In this document: piece by piece, positions 16,648 through 24,683 of the stretch | Layout: the number at the start of each line of letters is the position of its first letter | How positions within the stretch are numbered: position 1 is the first letter of the stretch | Assembly (NCBI GenBank): GCA_043553855.1 | Contig: CP121336.1 | Span: 1,736,001-1,800,000 of the forward strand | DNA from: JAUIAS01 sp030425395 | GTDB taxonomy: Bacteria; Pseudomonadota; Alphaproteobacteria; Rhodobacterales; Rhodobacteraceae | DNA: 64,000 nucleotides | Direction: 5' to 3' | Program-made: the position numbers and the translations under genes | Notes under the pieces: generated by a model | What the model was told of the DNA's origin: nothing | What the model saw: only the letters and a program-made list of their open reading frames with translations | Databases searched by the model: none

Positions 16648-17202
16648 ATGGCCGAAGCAGCCTCGCAAGAGATCGGAGCCGACAAATCCCTATTGTTGGT
16701 GGATGACGATGAAGCATTCCTGCGGCGCTTGGCCAAGGCTATGGAGAAGCGCGGCTTTGAAATTGAAACCGCGTCTTCCGTTGCTGCTGGGCGTGCCATC
16801 GCAACAGCCCGTCCGCCTGCGTATGCGGTCGTCGATTTGCGGCTTGAGGATGGAAACGGGTTGGACGTGGTCGAAGTGCTTCGTGAAAAGCGTCCTGATT
16901 CACGGGTTGTCGTTCTGACCGGCTATGGTGCCATCGCAACAGCGGTTGCAGCGGTCAAGATCGGGGCCACTGATTATCTGTCCAAACCGGCGGATGCCAC
17001 GGACATCACCAACGCATTGCTGGCGTCCGGCGATGAACTGCCGCCTCCGCCCGAAAACCCGATGAGCGCGGATCGCGTGCGTTGGGAACACATCCAGCGC
17101 GTTTATGAGCTTTGTGATCGTAATGTTTCGGAAACCGCGCGGCGGCTGAATATGCATCGGCGGACGCTTCAACGTATCTTGGCCAAGCGAAGCCCGCGCT
17201 AA
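16648..17202 (+). CDS. regA: redox response regulator RegA/PrrA
   Basis: RegA is the DNA-binding partner of RegB. The 184-residue product equals the usual family length. It has the receiver acidic pocket (DDD at 19-21), the phosphorylated Asp63 (VVDLRLEDG), Thr and Lys switch residues (VLTGYG, LSKPAD), a proline linker (LPPPPENP) and a Fis-type helix-turn-helix (NVSETARRLNMHRRTLQRIL). The ATG at 16648 follows GGAGGAG with a seven-base gap; the in-frame ATG-like start at 16630 is rejected. It is probably co-transcribed with senC. Confidence 0.96.
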   Translation: MAEAASQEIGADKSLLLVDDDEAFLRRLAKAMEKRGFEIETASSVAAGRAIATARPPAYAVVDLRLEDGNGLDVVEVLREKRPDSRVVVLTGYGAIATAVAAVKIGATDYLSKPADATDITNALLASGDELPPPPENPMSADRVRWEHIQRVYELCDRNVSETARRLNMHRRTLQRILAKRSPR

Positions 17203-17205
17203 CCG

Positions 17206-17799
17206 TCAGAGCCGGGCCATCAGGTCAGAATGGCGCGCGGTGAATTCCGCTCGTGCCTCGACCGGTGGGCGCAAACGAATGGACAGCCCGTCCATCAAAC
17301 CGGCATCCGGTTTCCCAAAGAAGCGATCCGCTTCCTGAGTGGTAAACCCCGCGATATCCGTCGCTTCCATCCATGCGCTGATGCGATCCGCCTTTTTGAT
17401 GGTTTTCTTGATAGTTTGCGGGATCTGTGCCGGCAGACCAAAGCGCAGGTGAATTGCGGCAGTCAAACGGTCATCCAATGCGCTATACCCCGGCCCCACT
17501 GCGGCCTTGACCGGGGAAATCATGTCTCCGATGACATATTCCGGCGCATCGTGAAGCAGCGCTGCCAACTGCCATTTGACAGGCGCGCGCGGCATCAGGC
17601 GTGAAAAGAGCGTTTCCACAAGCAAAGAGTGTTCTGCCACTGAATACGCGAAATCGCCCTTGGTTTGCCCGTTCCATCGCGCAACAAAGGCCAGTCCGTG
17701 GGCGATATCCTCTATTTCGATATCGACGGGCGTTGGGTCCAGAAGATCAAGACGGCGACCGGACAACATACGTTGCCAGGCGCGGGGCTGGGCGGGCAT
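17206..17799 (-). CDS. HD-domain phosphohydrolase (YfbR-like)
   Basis: The 197-residue cytoplasmic protein has the HD metal site: His57 in VAEHSLL, then His83-Asp84 in LLHDAPEYVIGDM, and a distant Asp in KADRISAWMEATD. This pattern matches 5'-deoxynucleotidase YfbR and related HD hydrolases that act on nucleoside monophosphates. The stop lies three bases past the convergent regA stop. The substrate is not shown by sequence. An HD gene beside regA recurs in Rhodobacteraceae (general knowledge, not checked). Confidence 0.8.
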   Translation of the reverse strand: MPAQPRAWQRMLSGRRLDLLDPTPVDIEIEDIAHGLAFVARWNGQTKGDFAYSVAEHSLLVETLFSRLMPRAPVKWQLAALLHDAPEYVIGDMISPVKAAVGPGYSALDDRLTAAIHLRFGLPAQIPQTIKKTIKKADRISAWMEATDIAGFTTQEADRFFGKPDAGLMDGLSIRLRPPVEARAEFTARHSDLMARL

Positions 17800-17945
17800 T
17801 TGGCGATCCTTTTTTCACCTGCATACCGCCGGTCTTTGCAAAATTCCAATCGGTTTATCAGGGGTAAAGTAGTTCGCCGTGTTGGATTGAAGCAACCTAT
17901 GCATGCGTGAAAGAGAGAATGAGCCGGGTATCGCGTCGGGTTGCC

Positions 17946-17957
17946 GCGACATGTCGC
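17946..17957. promoter_or_regulatory. 12-bp perfect palindrome upstream of ahcY
   Basis: GCGACATGTCGC is self-complementary and lies 84 bp before the ahcY ATG in a 241-bp divergent gap. It could be an operator for a methionine-cycle regulator. No SAH or SAM riboswitch consensus was seen in the leader. Low certainty. Confidence 0.3.
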
Positions 17958-18040
17958 AAGGTAGCGAAGATATACGCCGTTGTCGGATGGGGGTGTCAAT
18001 GCTATCTGCGGCCCAAACGAATGAGTAAGGATTTCTCAAA

Positions 18041-19429
18041 ATGGCACAAGATTACATCGTTAAGGATATCAGCCTTGCCGAATTTGGCCGCAAGGAACTG
18101 AACATTGCCGAAACCGAAATGCCCGGTCTGATGGCGCTCCGCAAGGAATATGGTGAGGCCAAACCTCTCAAGGGTGCGCGTATCGTTGGATCGCTACACA
18201 TGACGATTCAGACGGCTGTTCTGATTGAAACGCTGGTTGAACTGGGTGCCGATGTGCGCTGGGCGTCTTGCAACATCTTCTCGACGCAGGATCATGCGGC
18301 CGCGGCGATCGCGGTGGGCGGAACGCCTGTGTTTGCGATCAAGGGTCAGACTCTGGAAGAGCACTGGGACTACCTTGATAAGTCGTTCCTGTTTGACGAT
18401 CTGCCAAACATGATCCTTGACGATGGTGGTGACGCGACGCTTTACGTCCTGCTGGGCGCGCGCGCTGAAGCTGGCGAAGACATCATTCCGGTCCCGACCT
18501 CGGAAGAGGAAGAAGTGATCAAGGCACAGATCGCCAAGCGGATGGCGCAGAGCCCCGGCTGGTTCACCAAGGTGCGCGATCAAATCAAGGGCGTGTCGGA
18601 AGAAACAACAACTGGCGTGAACCGTCTGTACCAACTGGTGCGCGACGGCCAGCTTCCTTTCCCCGCAATCAACGTCAACGACAGCGTTACAAAGTCGAAG
18701 TTCGACAACAAGTACGGGTGCAAGGAATCGCTGGTGGACGGCATCCGCCGCGCCACCGATACGATGATGGCAGGCAAGACCGCCGTTGTCATGGGCTATG
18801 GTGATGTCGGCAAAGGGTCTGCGGCATCGTTGAAGGGTGCAGGCGCACGGGTCAAGGTGACCGAAGTCGATCCGATCTGCGCGTTGCAGGCGGCGATGGA
18901 CGGTTTCGAAGTCGTCCTTCTGGAAGATGCTCTGGAAACTGCGGATATCTTTATCACCACGACCGGCAACAAGGACGTGATCCGCATTGAACATATGCGT
19001 CAGATGAAAGACATGGCGATTGTCGGCAACATCGGCCATTTCGACAACGAAATTCAGGTTGCTGCCCTTAAGAACCACAAGTGGACGAACATCAAGGAAC
19101 AGGTGGACATGATCGAGATGCCGAACGGCAATCGTCTGATCCTGTTGTCCGAAGGGCGTCTGCTGAACCTTGGTAACGCCACTGGCCACCCGTCTTTCGT
19201 GATGTCGGCGTCCTTTACCAATCAGGTTCTTGCCCAGATTGAACTGTGGACCAACACCGACGCTTACAAAAATGACGTCTACATTCTGCCCAAGCATCTG
19301 GACGAAAAGGTCGCGCGCTTGCATCTGGATCGGATCGGCGTCCGGCTGACCCAACTGGACGCAGAGCAGGCAGCCTATATCGGCGTCAATCCGGAAGGCC
19401 CGTTCAAACCCGAGCATTACCGCTACTGA
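18041..19429 (+). CDS. ahcY: adenosylhomocysteinase
   Basis: AhcY hydrolyses S-adenosylhomocysteine to adenosine and homocysteine, clearing the product inhibitor of methyltransferases. The 462-residue product has the substrate-domain motifs GSLHMTIQTAVLIETL and SCNIFSTQDHAAAA, the NAD-binding loop GYGDVGKGSA, and the C-terminal LDRIGV...KPEHYRY tail that completes the neighbouring subunit's NAD site. An AAGGA ribosome site precedes the ATG. It is followed 13 bp later by a ketopantoate-reductase-like gene. Confidence 0.98.
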   Translation: MAQDYIVKDISLAEFGRKELNIAETEMPGLMALRKEYGEAKPLKGARIVGSLHMTIQTAVLIETLVELGADVRWASCNIFSTQDHAAAAIAVGGTPVFAIKGQTLEEHWDYLDKSFLFDDLPNMILDDGGDATLYVLLGARAEAGEDIIPVPTSEEEEVIKAQIAKRMAQSPGWFTKVRDQIKGVSEETTTGVNRLYQLVRDGQLPFPAINVNDSVTKSKFDNKYGCKESLVDGIRRATDTMMAGKTAVVMGYGDVGKGSAASLKGAGARVKVTEVDPICALQAAMDGFEVVLLEDALETADIFITTTGNKDVIRIEHMRQMKDMAIVGNIGHFDNEIQVAALKNHKWTNIKEQVDMIEMPNGNRLILLSEGRLLNLGNATGHPSFVMSASFTNQVLAQIELWTNTDAYKNDVYILPKHLDEKVARLHLDRIGVRLTQLDAEQAAYIGVNPEGPFKPEHYRY

Positions 19430-19442
19430 CGGGCGGCCCGCC

Positions 19443-20408
19443 GTGAGGGTCGTCGTATACGGTGTTGGCGCGGTCGGTGGTGTAGTTGCCGCCGCGCTGA
19501 CCCGATCGGGTACCGACGTTATCGGTATTGCGCGCGGTGCGCAGCTGGATGCAATCCGTGCCAATGGTCTACGGGTCAGGGCACCAGAAGATGAATTCGT
19601 GGCGCGGTTTGACTGCGCCGCGACACCTCAGGGTATTTCATTTCGTCCTGATGATGCGATCTTGCTCACGATGAAATCCCAGGACACCGAAGCCGCGCTT
19701 GAGGCATTGCGCGCCGCCGGTGTTTCGGATCAGCCGATTTTCTGTTTTCAGAATGGAGTCGCCAACGAAAGGCGAGCTCTGCGTCTCTTTGACAATGTTC
19801 ACGGTGTGACGGTCATGATGCCGTGCAGTTACCTTGAGCCCGGACGGGTTTCGGTGCGCGCGGCACCGCGTTTCGGCATTTTCGACATTGGTCGGTTTCC
19901 GGGCGGGTCTGATGCAGCCGACCAAACGCTCGCCCAACGGCTGGATGCCGCGAATTTCGCAGGCTTTGTGAAGCAAGATGTGATGGCCAGCAAATATGGC
20001 AAATTGCTCTTGAATCTTGGAAATATGATCGAGGCTGCAGTTGGTCCGGGTGTTGACACCTGCGCCTTGCGCGCCCGTGTGCGGGCCGAGGGCATGGCGG
20101 TCTTGCGTCATGCCGGGATTCGTTGGATCGACGTGGATGGCAGCGATCCGCGTCGCGATACGCTGATGATCACCACCGAAGTTCCCGGTGAAGATCGCCC
20201 AGGTGGATCGACGCTGCAGAGCCTCCGGCGTGGTGCAGATCGTTTGGAAAGCGACTTTCTGAACGGAGAGATCGCGCTGATCGCGCGTCTGCATGGCATG
20301 TCTGCACCGCTGAATTCTGCGCTTGCGGCGCTTGGTGCGCGTCTGGTCCGCGACCGCACCGGTGCAGCAAGCATGACGGTCGCCGATCTTGAGGCGCTGC
20401 TGGCTTGA
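19443..20408 (+). CDS. 2-dehydropantoate 2-reductase-like NADPH oxidoreductase
   Basis: The 321-residue protein begins with a Rossmann loop GVGAVGG (7-13) and carries ketopantoate-reductase features: TMKSQDT after the third strand, FQNGVANE, and the catalytic Lys in SKYGKLLLNLGN. The family reduces ketopantoate to pantoate in coenzyme A synthesis, but many paralogues act on other 2-keto acids. A GTG start at 19443 places it 13 bp after ahcY, probably in the same transcript. The link to ahcY does not reveal the substrate, so no symbol is given. Confidence 0.8.
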   Translation: MRVVVYGVGAVGGVVAAALTRSGTDVIGIARGAQLDAIRANGLRVRAPEDEFVARFDCAATPQGISFRPDDAILLTMKSQDTEAALEALRAAGVSDQPIFCFQNGVANERRALRLFDNVHGVTVMMPCSYLEPGRVSVRAAPRFGIFDIGRFPGGSDAADQTLAQRLDAANFAGFVKQDVMASKYGKLLLNLGNMIEAAVGPGVDTCALRARVRAEGMAVLRHAGIRWIDVDGSDPRRDTLMITTEVPGEDRPGGSTLQSLRRGADRLESDFLNGEIALIARLHGMSAPLNSALAALGARLVRDRTGAASMTVADLEALLA

Positions 20409-20527
20409 ACAGGCATGGTTCCGGCTTGGATGATACAGCGGCCGAACAGATTTAGCGTTGACTATATGTAGACCGACAGTAACGTTTCTGCACAGTTTGA
20501 CGACGTGATTTCAGAGGGAGATAGATA

Positions 20528-20869
20528 ATGGGAAAACGTGACGATCTGATCGCCAAATACGCGGATGACCTGAAAAACAAATGCGGCATGGAACCGGACA
20601 TGGACCTTTTGACCAAGGTGACCATCGGATGCGGTCCGTCGATTTACAACGCGGATGCATCGACGGTGGCTTCCAGCCAGGAAGGCGAAATGGAAACCGT
20701 CAAGAACAACTTCTTGATCAAGAAGCTTGGCCTTGAAGATGGGCCTCAACTCATGGAAGCGATCAATTCAGTGATCGAAACCTATGGTAAATCCGAACGT
20801 AACAAGTATCGCGCAGTGGTTTACTATATGCTGACCAAGCATTTCGGCAAGGAATCCGTTTACGGCTGA
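20528..20869 (+). CDS. DUF2853 family small protein
   Basis: A 113-residue cytoplasmic, charged, mainly helical protein. MGKRDDLIAKYADDLK and the tail YYMLTKHFGKESVYG fit the DUF2853 family, found in alphaproteobacteria and of unknown role. It has a strong ribosome site (AGGGAG seven bases before ATG) and its own intrinsic terminator, suggesting an independent, well expressed gene. No catalytic residues stand out. Function unknown. Confidence 0.75.
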   Translation: MGKRDDLIAKYADDLKNKCGMEPDMDLLTKVTIGCGPSIYNADASTVASSQEGEMETVKNNFLIKKLGLEDGPQLMEAINSVIETYGKSERNKYRAVVYYMLTKHFGKESVYG

Positions 20870-20892
20870 AGCGTACGGATTTTGCAATGTTC

Positions 20893-20917
20893 AACGCCCG
20901 CCTTGCGCGGGCGTTTT
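20893..20917 (+). terminator. intrinsic terminator after DUF2853 gene
   Basis: AACGCCCGC (20893-20901) and GCGGGCGTT (20907-20915) form a perfect 9-bp stem with a 5-base loop, running into TTTT. It starts 24 bp after the stop codon. Confidence 0.85.
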
Positions 20918-21042
20918 CAATTTTAGTCGAATGCTTGGGTCTTCGGGTTTGGGTCCGGGGCAACAATCGGCTATTGTGAACCTCAGGTCAGTATGGCCGA
21001 AACCAATTCGAACACGTGTGGTGGTATGGGAGCACGTGGGGA

Positions 21043-21079
21043 AGGAAGGGTTTCGTCCATAGGGGCCGGAACCCTTCCT
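21043..21079. terminator. hairpin between convergent DUF2853 and EVE genes
   Basis: AGGAAGGGTT (21043-21052) pairs perfectly with AACCCTTCCT (21070-21079) around a 17-base loop, 12 bp past the EVE stop on the minus strand. There is no T-run, so it may be a weak terminator or an RNA end-stabilising stem. Confidence 0.4.
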
Positions 21080-21091
21080 CGCTTGTTCATT

Positions 21092-21511
21092 TCAGGACGC
21101 GTCACCGCCCAGTTCACGGATGATTTCCCACTCTGTTGGGGTGACGGGCTGGACTGACAATCTGGAATTACGCACTAGGATCATATCGGCAAGGCGTGGA
21201 TCCGACTTGATCTCATCCAAGGTGACAGGTCGCGGCAATGGCCGGACGGCGCGAATGTCGACACATTCCCATCGGTCATCTGTTGTTGTGCTGTCCGGAT
21301 GCGCTTCTGCGATCACCTCTATGATGCCAACAACCGCCTTTTCAGTTTGTGAATGATAGAAGAACCCAAGATCACCCTTGGTCATGGTCCGCATGAAATT
21401 TCGCGCCTGATAATTGCGAACGCCGTCCCATTCTTCGCCTGCATCACCCTTGGCGACCTGCTGATCCCATCCCCATGTCGAAGGTTCCGATTTGAACAGC
21501 CAGAAGGCCAT
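21092..21511 (-). CDS. EVE domain protein
   Basis: The 139-residue protein is a stand-alone EVE (PUA-like) domain: MAFWLFKSEPSTWGWDQ, then EWDGVRNYQARNFMR, GDLGFFYHSQ and a final PVTPTEWEII. EVE domains are believed to read modified bases in DNA or RNA. The ATG at 21511 shares a base with the preceding gene's stop (TGATG), so translation is coupled; an upstream in-frame ATG at 21643 is rejected. It is the last gene of tsaD-gpsA-yciI-EVE. Coupling with tsaD (a tRNA modification gene) is suggestive but unproven. Confidence 0.9.
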   Translation of the reverse strand: MAFWLFKSEPSTWGWDQQVAKGDAGEEWDGVRNYQARNFMRTMTKGDLGFFYHSQTEKAVVGIIEVIAEAHPDSTTTDDRWECVDIRAVRPLPRPVTLDEIKSDPRLADMILVRNSRLSVQPVTPTEWEIIRELGGDAS

Positions 21512-21783
21512 CAGCCGATGACCTTTTTCCAGGCGGTCAGTTCGACGCTTTGGAACAAACCTGCACGCGCATAAGGATCGTTGTCCGCCCAGGATTGCGC
21601 GGCGGCCAGATCCTCGACATCCAGAATAACCAAAGAGCCGCACATATCCCCGGCCTCGGTCAGCAACGGACCCGCTTGCGCGACCACCCCGGTTTCTTCG
21701 ATATACGCTAGATGCGCGGCCCGATTGTCCATGCGGGTTTGCAGGGCACCGGGTTTGTCTTTTGCAATAAGGGCGATCAGCAT
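21511..21783 (-). CDS. YciI-like (YCII) family protein
   Basis: A 90-residue ferredoxin-fold protein of the YCII family. It shows the usual pattern MLIALIAKDKPGALQTRMDNRAAHLAYI, a central GSLVILDVEDLAAAQSWADNDPYARAGLF with the conserved Asp-Pro, and a C-terminal VELTAWKKV. The role is poorly known; related proteins are putative small dehydrochlorinase-like enzymes. It sits one base after gpsA and shares its stop with the EVE start. Confidence 0.88.
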   Translation of the reverse strand: MLIALIAKDKPGALQTRMDNRAAHLAYIEETGVVAQAGPLLTEAGDMCGSLVILDVEDLAAAQSWADNDPYARAGLFQSVELTAWKKVIG

Positions 21784-21784
21784 T

Positions 21785-22747
21785 TCATTCCTCTTTCAGG
21801 GGTCTGGATAACAGCATTGATATAACGTCCCTTAGCGCGGCCTTGTCGTCAAGAAGAGCAACGACTGCTTGGGAAATCGGCATTTCGATCCCAAGCTCTT
21901 GGGCCTTGCGGGTAATGGCGCGGGCGGTGGAGGCACCTTCGACGGTGATCGACGGATCAAACGTGTCGCGGTGCCCGATAGATATCCCGAACCGGTAATT
22001 GCGGGATTGTTCGGAGGTACAGGTCAGGGCAAGATCTCCAAAACCGGACAAACCCGAAAGCGTTTCCGCCCGAGCGCCCAGAGCAACCGAAATGCGCATC
22101 ATCTCCGCATATCCGCGCGTCATCAGGGCTGCGCGCGCGCTTTCGCCAAGGCCCGCGCCGATGACCGTTCCGCAGGCAATTGCGATTACGTTCTTCAACG
22201 CCCCGCCAAGTTCCGCCCCGGTCACATCTTCGGTGCGGTAAAGCCGCAGCGTGTCCGTGCGTAACTGTTTCTGAAGCTCCGCGCCCATGGTGCCATCGGC
22301 GCAGGCCAGTGTCAGCGCCGTTGGAAGGCCGCGCGCGATATCGGCGGCAAAGCTGGGACCGGTCAGAATGGCCGCGCGCGTGGGATCGGTGTATTCGCCC
22401 AGAATGCGCGCAGGACCGGTAAGCGTCTTCAGTTCGATCCCCTTGCAGCATGCAACCAAGGGTTTTCCCCGCACATGGTTTCCAAATTCATCCAGTGCGC
22501 TCCGCATTTGCTGCATTGGAACCGCGACAAGTACTGTGTCTGCGATTTCAAGAGCTTGGGAACCGCTGGTTACTTCCAGATTTTCAGGAAATCTGGCACC
22601 CGGTAGCCTGCGTTCGTTGATCCGTGCGTTTTGCATCAGGGTCGCCGCGTTGGAGTCGCGGGCGATAAGTGCGACGTTTCTGTGCCGTGCCAACGTAATT
22701 GCCAGCGCGGTGCCAAAAGCCCCCGCCCCAAGAACTGCGACGGTCAT
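21785..22747 (-). CDS. gpsA: glycerol-3-phosphate dehydrogenase [NAD(P)+]
   Basis: GpsA makes sn-glycerol 3-phosphate from dihydroxyacetone phosphate for phospholipid synthesis. The 320-residue cytoplasmic product has the Rossmann loop GAGAFGTALA (6-15), the LVACCKGIE and ILTGPSFAADIARGLPTA motifs, the catalytic Lys in GGALKNVIAIACG, and the GFGDLALTCTS-RNYRFG segment. Its ATG overlaps the tsaD stop (ATGA). Confidence 0.97.
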   Translation of the reverse strand: MTVAVLGAGAFGTALAITLARHRNVALIARDSNAATLMQNARINERRLPGARFPENLEVTSGSQALEIADTVLVAVPMQQMRSALDEFGNHVRGKPLVACCKGIELKTLTGPARILGEYTDPTRAAILTGPSFAADIARGLPTALTLACADGTMGAELQKQLRTDTLRLYRTEDVTGAELGGALKNVIAIACGTVIGAGLGESARAALMTRGYAEMMRISVALGARAETLSGLSGFGDLALTCTSEQSRNYRFGISIGHRDTFDPSITVEGASTARAITRKAQELGIEMPISQAVVALLDDKAALRDVISMLLSRPLKEE

Positions 22748-23826
22748 GCTTTTGCGCCTTTCTTGCCGCTACCCAACATCGCGGGCTGAGTTGTATCCAA
22801 CGGCCAGCGCGGTCGTGCTGACAAATCAAAACCGTCCCGACCACCGTCCGCAAAAAGCATCAACCCCGCAAATCCGATCATCGCCGCATTGTCAGTGCAC
22901 AATGCAAGGGGTGGTGCCAGAAATCGAACTCCGCTCTGAATGCACAGGTCTGACAGGTGACTGCGAATGGCCGTATTGGCCGCGACGCCACCCGCCACAG
23001 CAAGAAGAGGCGTATCAGGGCATTCTTGAAGATAGTTGTCGATGGCGCGGCGCGCCTTGGCGGTCAGCACATCGGCAACTGCGGCTTGAAATGATGCGCA
23101 AAGATCTGCCCGATCCTGACGGCGCAGCCCCCCGTCCTTTGCTACCAGCGCGTCGCGTTGGCGCAAAACTGCGGTCTTGAGGCCGGAAAAAGACAGATCG
23201 CATCCGGGCCGATCCAACAAGGGGCGGGGCAGGGCAAATCGCTTGGGGTCGCCTGCTTCTGCTTCGGCCTGAACAGACGGACCGCCCGGTTGCGGCAGGC
23301 CCAGAATGCGTGCGGCCTTGTCAAACGCTTCGCCCGGTGCATCGTCGATGGTGCCGCCCAAGCGGCTGAAATCGGATGGTCCGCGCACAATCAGAAATTG
23401 GCAATGACCACCGGACACCAACAGCATGAGATAGGGAAAAGCCACCCCATCGGTAAGGCGCGGCGTCAGCGCGTGCCCTGCCAGATGGTTGACACCGATC
23501 AATGGCTTGCCGGTTGAGGCGGCCAATCCCTTTGCGAACATCACCCCGGATACAACTCCGCCGATCAGCCCCGGACCAGCGGTCACAGCGATTGCGTCCA
23601 CCTCTGGCAAAGCCACGCCTGCTTGTTTCAGGGCACGGGCCGTAACAGCATCCAGACGTTCGGCATGGGCGCGTGCTGCGATTTCAGGCACCACACCGCC
23701 AAAATCGGCGTGCAGCGCCGTTTGCCCTTCTACCACGGATGACAACACATCCGCGGATTGCGGTGTGCCGCGCACAATCGCCGCTGCGGTGTCATCGCAA
23801 CTGCTTTCTATTCCAAGTATGGTCAT
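22744..23826 (-). CDS. tsaD: tRNA threonylcarbamoyladenosine transferase TsaD
   Basis: TsaD is the catalytic subunit of t6A37 tRNA modification, transferring threonylcarbamoyl from its adenylate to A37. The 360-residue product begins MTILGIESSCDDT, has the metal ligands His114 and His118 (NHLAGH), the LLVSGGHCQF loop and the late CTDNAAMIGFAG motif. The start at 23826 has AGG five bases upstream; an in-frame ATG at 23838 adds four residues and cannot be excluded. It is divergent from hemD and coupled to gpsA. Confidence 0.96.
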   Translation of the reverse strand: MTILGIESSCDDTAAAIVRGTPQSADVLSSVVEGQTALHADFGGVVPEIAARAHAERLDAVTARALKQAGVALPEVDAIAVTAGPGLIGGVVSGVMFAKGLAASTGKPLIGVNHLAGHALTPRLTDGVAFPYLMLLVSGGHCQFLIVRGPSDFSRLGGTIDDAPGEAFDKAARILGLPQPGGPSVQAEAEAGDPKRFALPRPLLDRPGCDLSFSGLKTAVLRQRDALVAKDGGLRRQDRADLCASFQAAVADVLTAKARRAIDNYLQECPDTPLLAVAGGVAANTAIRSHLSDLCIQSGVRFLAPPLALCTDNAAMIGFAGLMLFADGGRDGFDLSARPRWPLDTTQPAMLGSGKKGAKA

Positions 23827-23910
23827 TTGGCCTGTCATTGGCGCGCCCGTTGCATCCGGTGTTATACGCAGGTAACACCCGCCATGGCGGCAAACAATCC
23901 CGGGCGGGCG

Positions 23911-24633
23911 ATGCAAAGGGACAAGCCTATTCTTCTTCTTTCGCGGCCCGAGGCGGATTCGCAACGGTTCCTTACCGCTTTGCCAACTGAATTAGTGTCG
24001 TTCTGCCACCCGATCATCGCGCCAGTCTTTCGAATTGTCACCTTGCCGGTCGATCGGCCAATGGCCGGTGACATCATCCTGACATCATCCAATGCGCTTG
24101 GGTCGGTTCCTGCTGCGCTAGGGTGCCGCGCATGGTGCATCGGGCAGGCAACGACGGAAAAGGCACGCCAAGCAGGGTTTGACGCACGATTTGCAGGGCG
24201 CGCGGCGGATGATCTGGTTGCCTATCTCGGCGGATTTCCGCCACAGAAATTCACCCATTTTCGTGGCAAACACACACGAGGCGATATTGCCGAACGGTTG
24301 CGTGCGGCGGGGCACGACGTTGGCGAGGCGATTGTCTATCACCAGATCGAGACAGCTTGGCCGGATCGGGTTTCCCAAGCGCTCTTTGAGGCATCTGCCA
24401 TTGTCGCGCCTGTTTTTTCACCCAGAACCGGCCGCATTGTTTCACGTCGGATCGGTGATCCGGCAACGCTGTATCTGGCCGCGATGAGCGAATCTGTCGC
24501 GTTGGAATTCCATAATCGCGATTCAAATCATACCGCTATTGCGGCACAACCAGAATGGAACGGGATGCTGGACGCAACGATCCGACTGCTGAAACTTGTG
24601 TCCCGGGTTGAGGGTAACCCAAGCGCACTGTAA
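23911..24633 (+). CDS. hemD: uroporphyrinogen-III synthase
   Basis: HemD closes and isomerises hydroxymethylbilane to uroporphyrinogen III. The 240-residue product has the divergent two-domain HemD pattern: ILLLSRPEADSQRF at the start, IILTSSNAL, WCIGQATTEKARQAGF and the VAPVFSPRTG segment in the C-terminal half. HemD sequences are poorly conserved, but the mitofilin and HemY genes downstream form the usual alphaproteobacterial order. The start at 23911 gives the usual N terminus; ATG 23884 is an alternative. Confidence 0.88.
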   Translation: MQRDKPILLLSRPEADSQRFLTALPTELVSFCHPIIAPVFRIVTLPVDRPMAGDIILTSSNALGSVPAALGCRAWCIGQATTEKARQAGFDARFAGRAADDLVAYLGGFPPQKFTHFRGKHTRGDIAERLRAAGHDVGEAIVYHQIETAWPDRVSQALFEASAIVAPVFSPRTGRIVSRRIGDPATLYLAAMSESVALEFHNRDSNHTAIAAQPEWNGMLDATIRLLKLVSRVEGNPSAL

Positions 24634-24683
24634 ACCAGCTATTGAAATGGTGCTGCATCGCAGAATCTGAAAGGGCGCAAACG

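Noticed and set aside
17800..18040. SAH or SAM riboswitch before ahcY
   Set aside because: No matching consensus pieces or stems were found by eye; only a short palindrome.
18194..19564. 456-codon open frame opposite ahcY
   Set aside because: It is a GC-rich antisense shadow of a clearly real gene, with no family features and no ribosome site.
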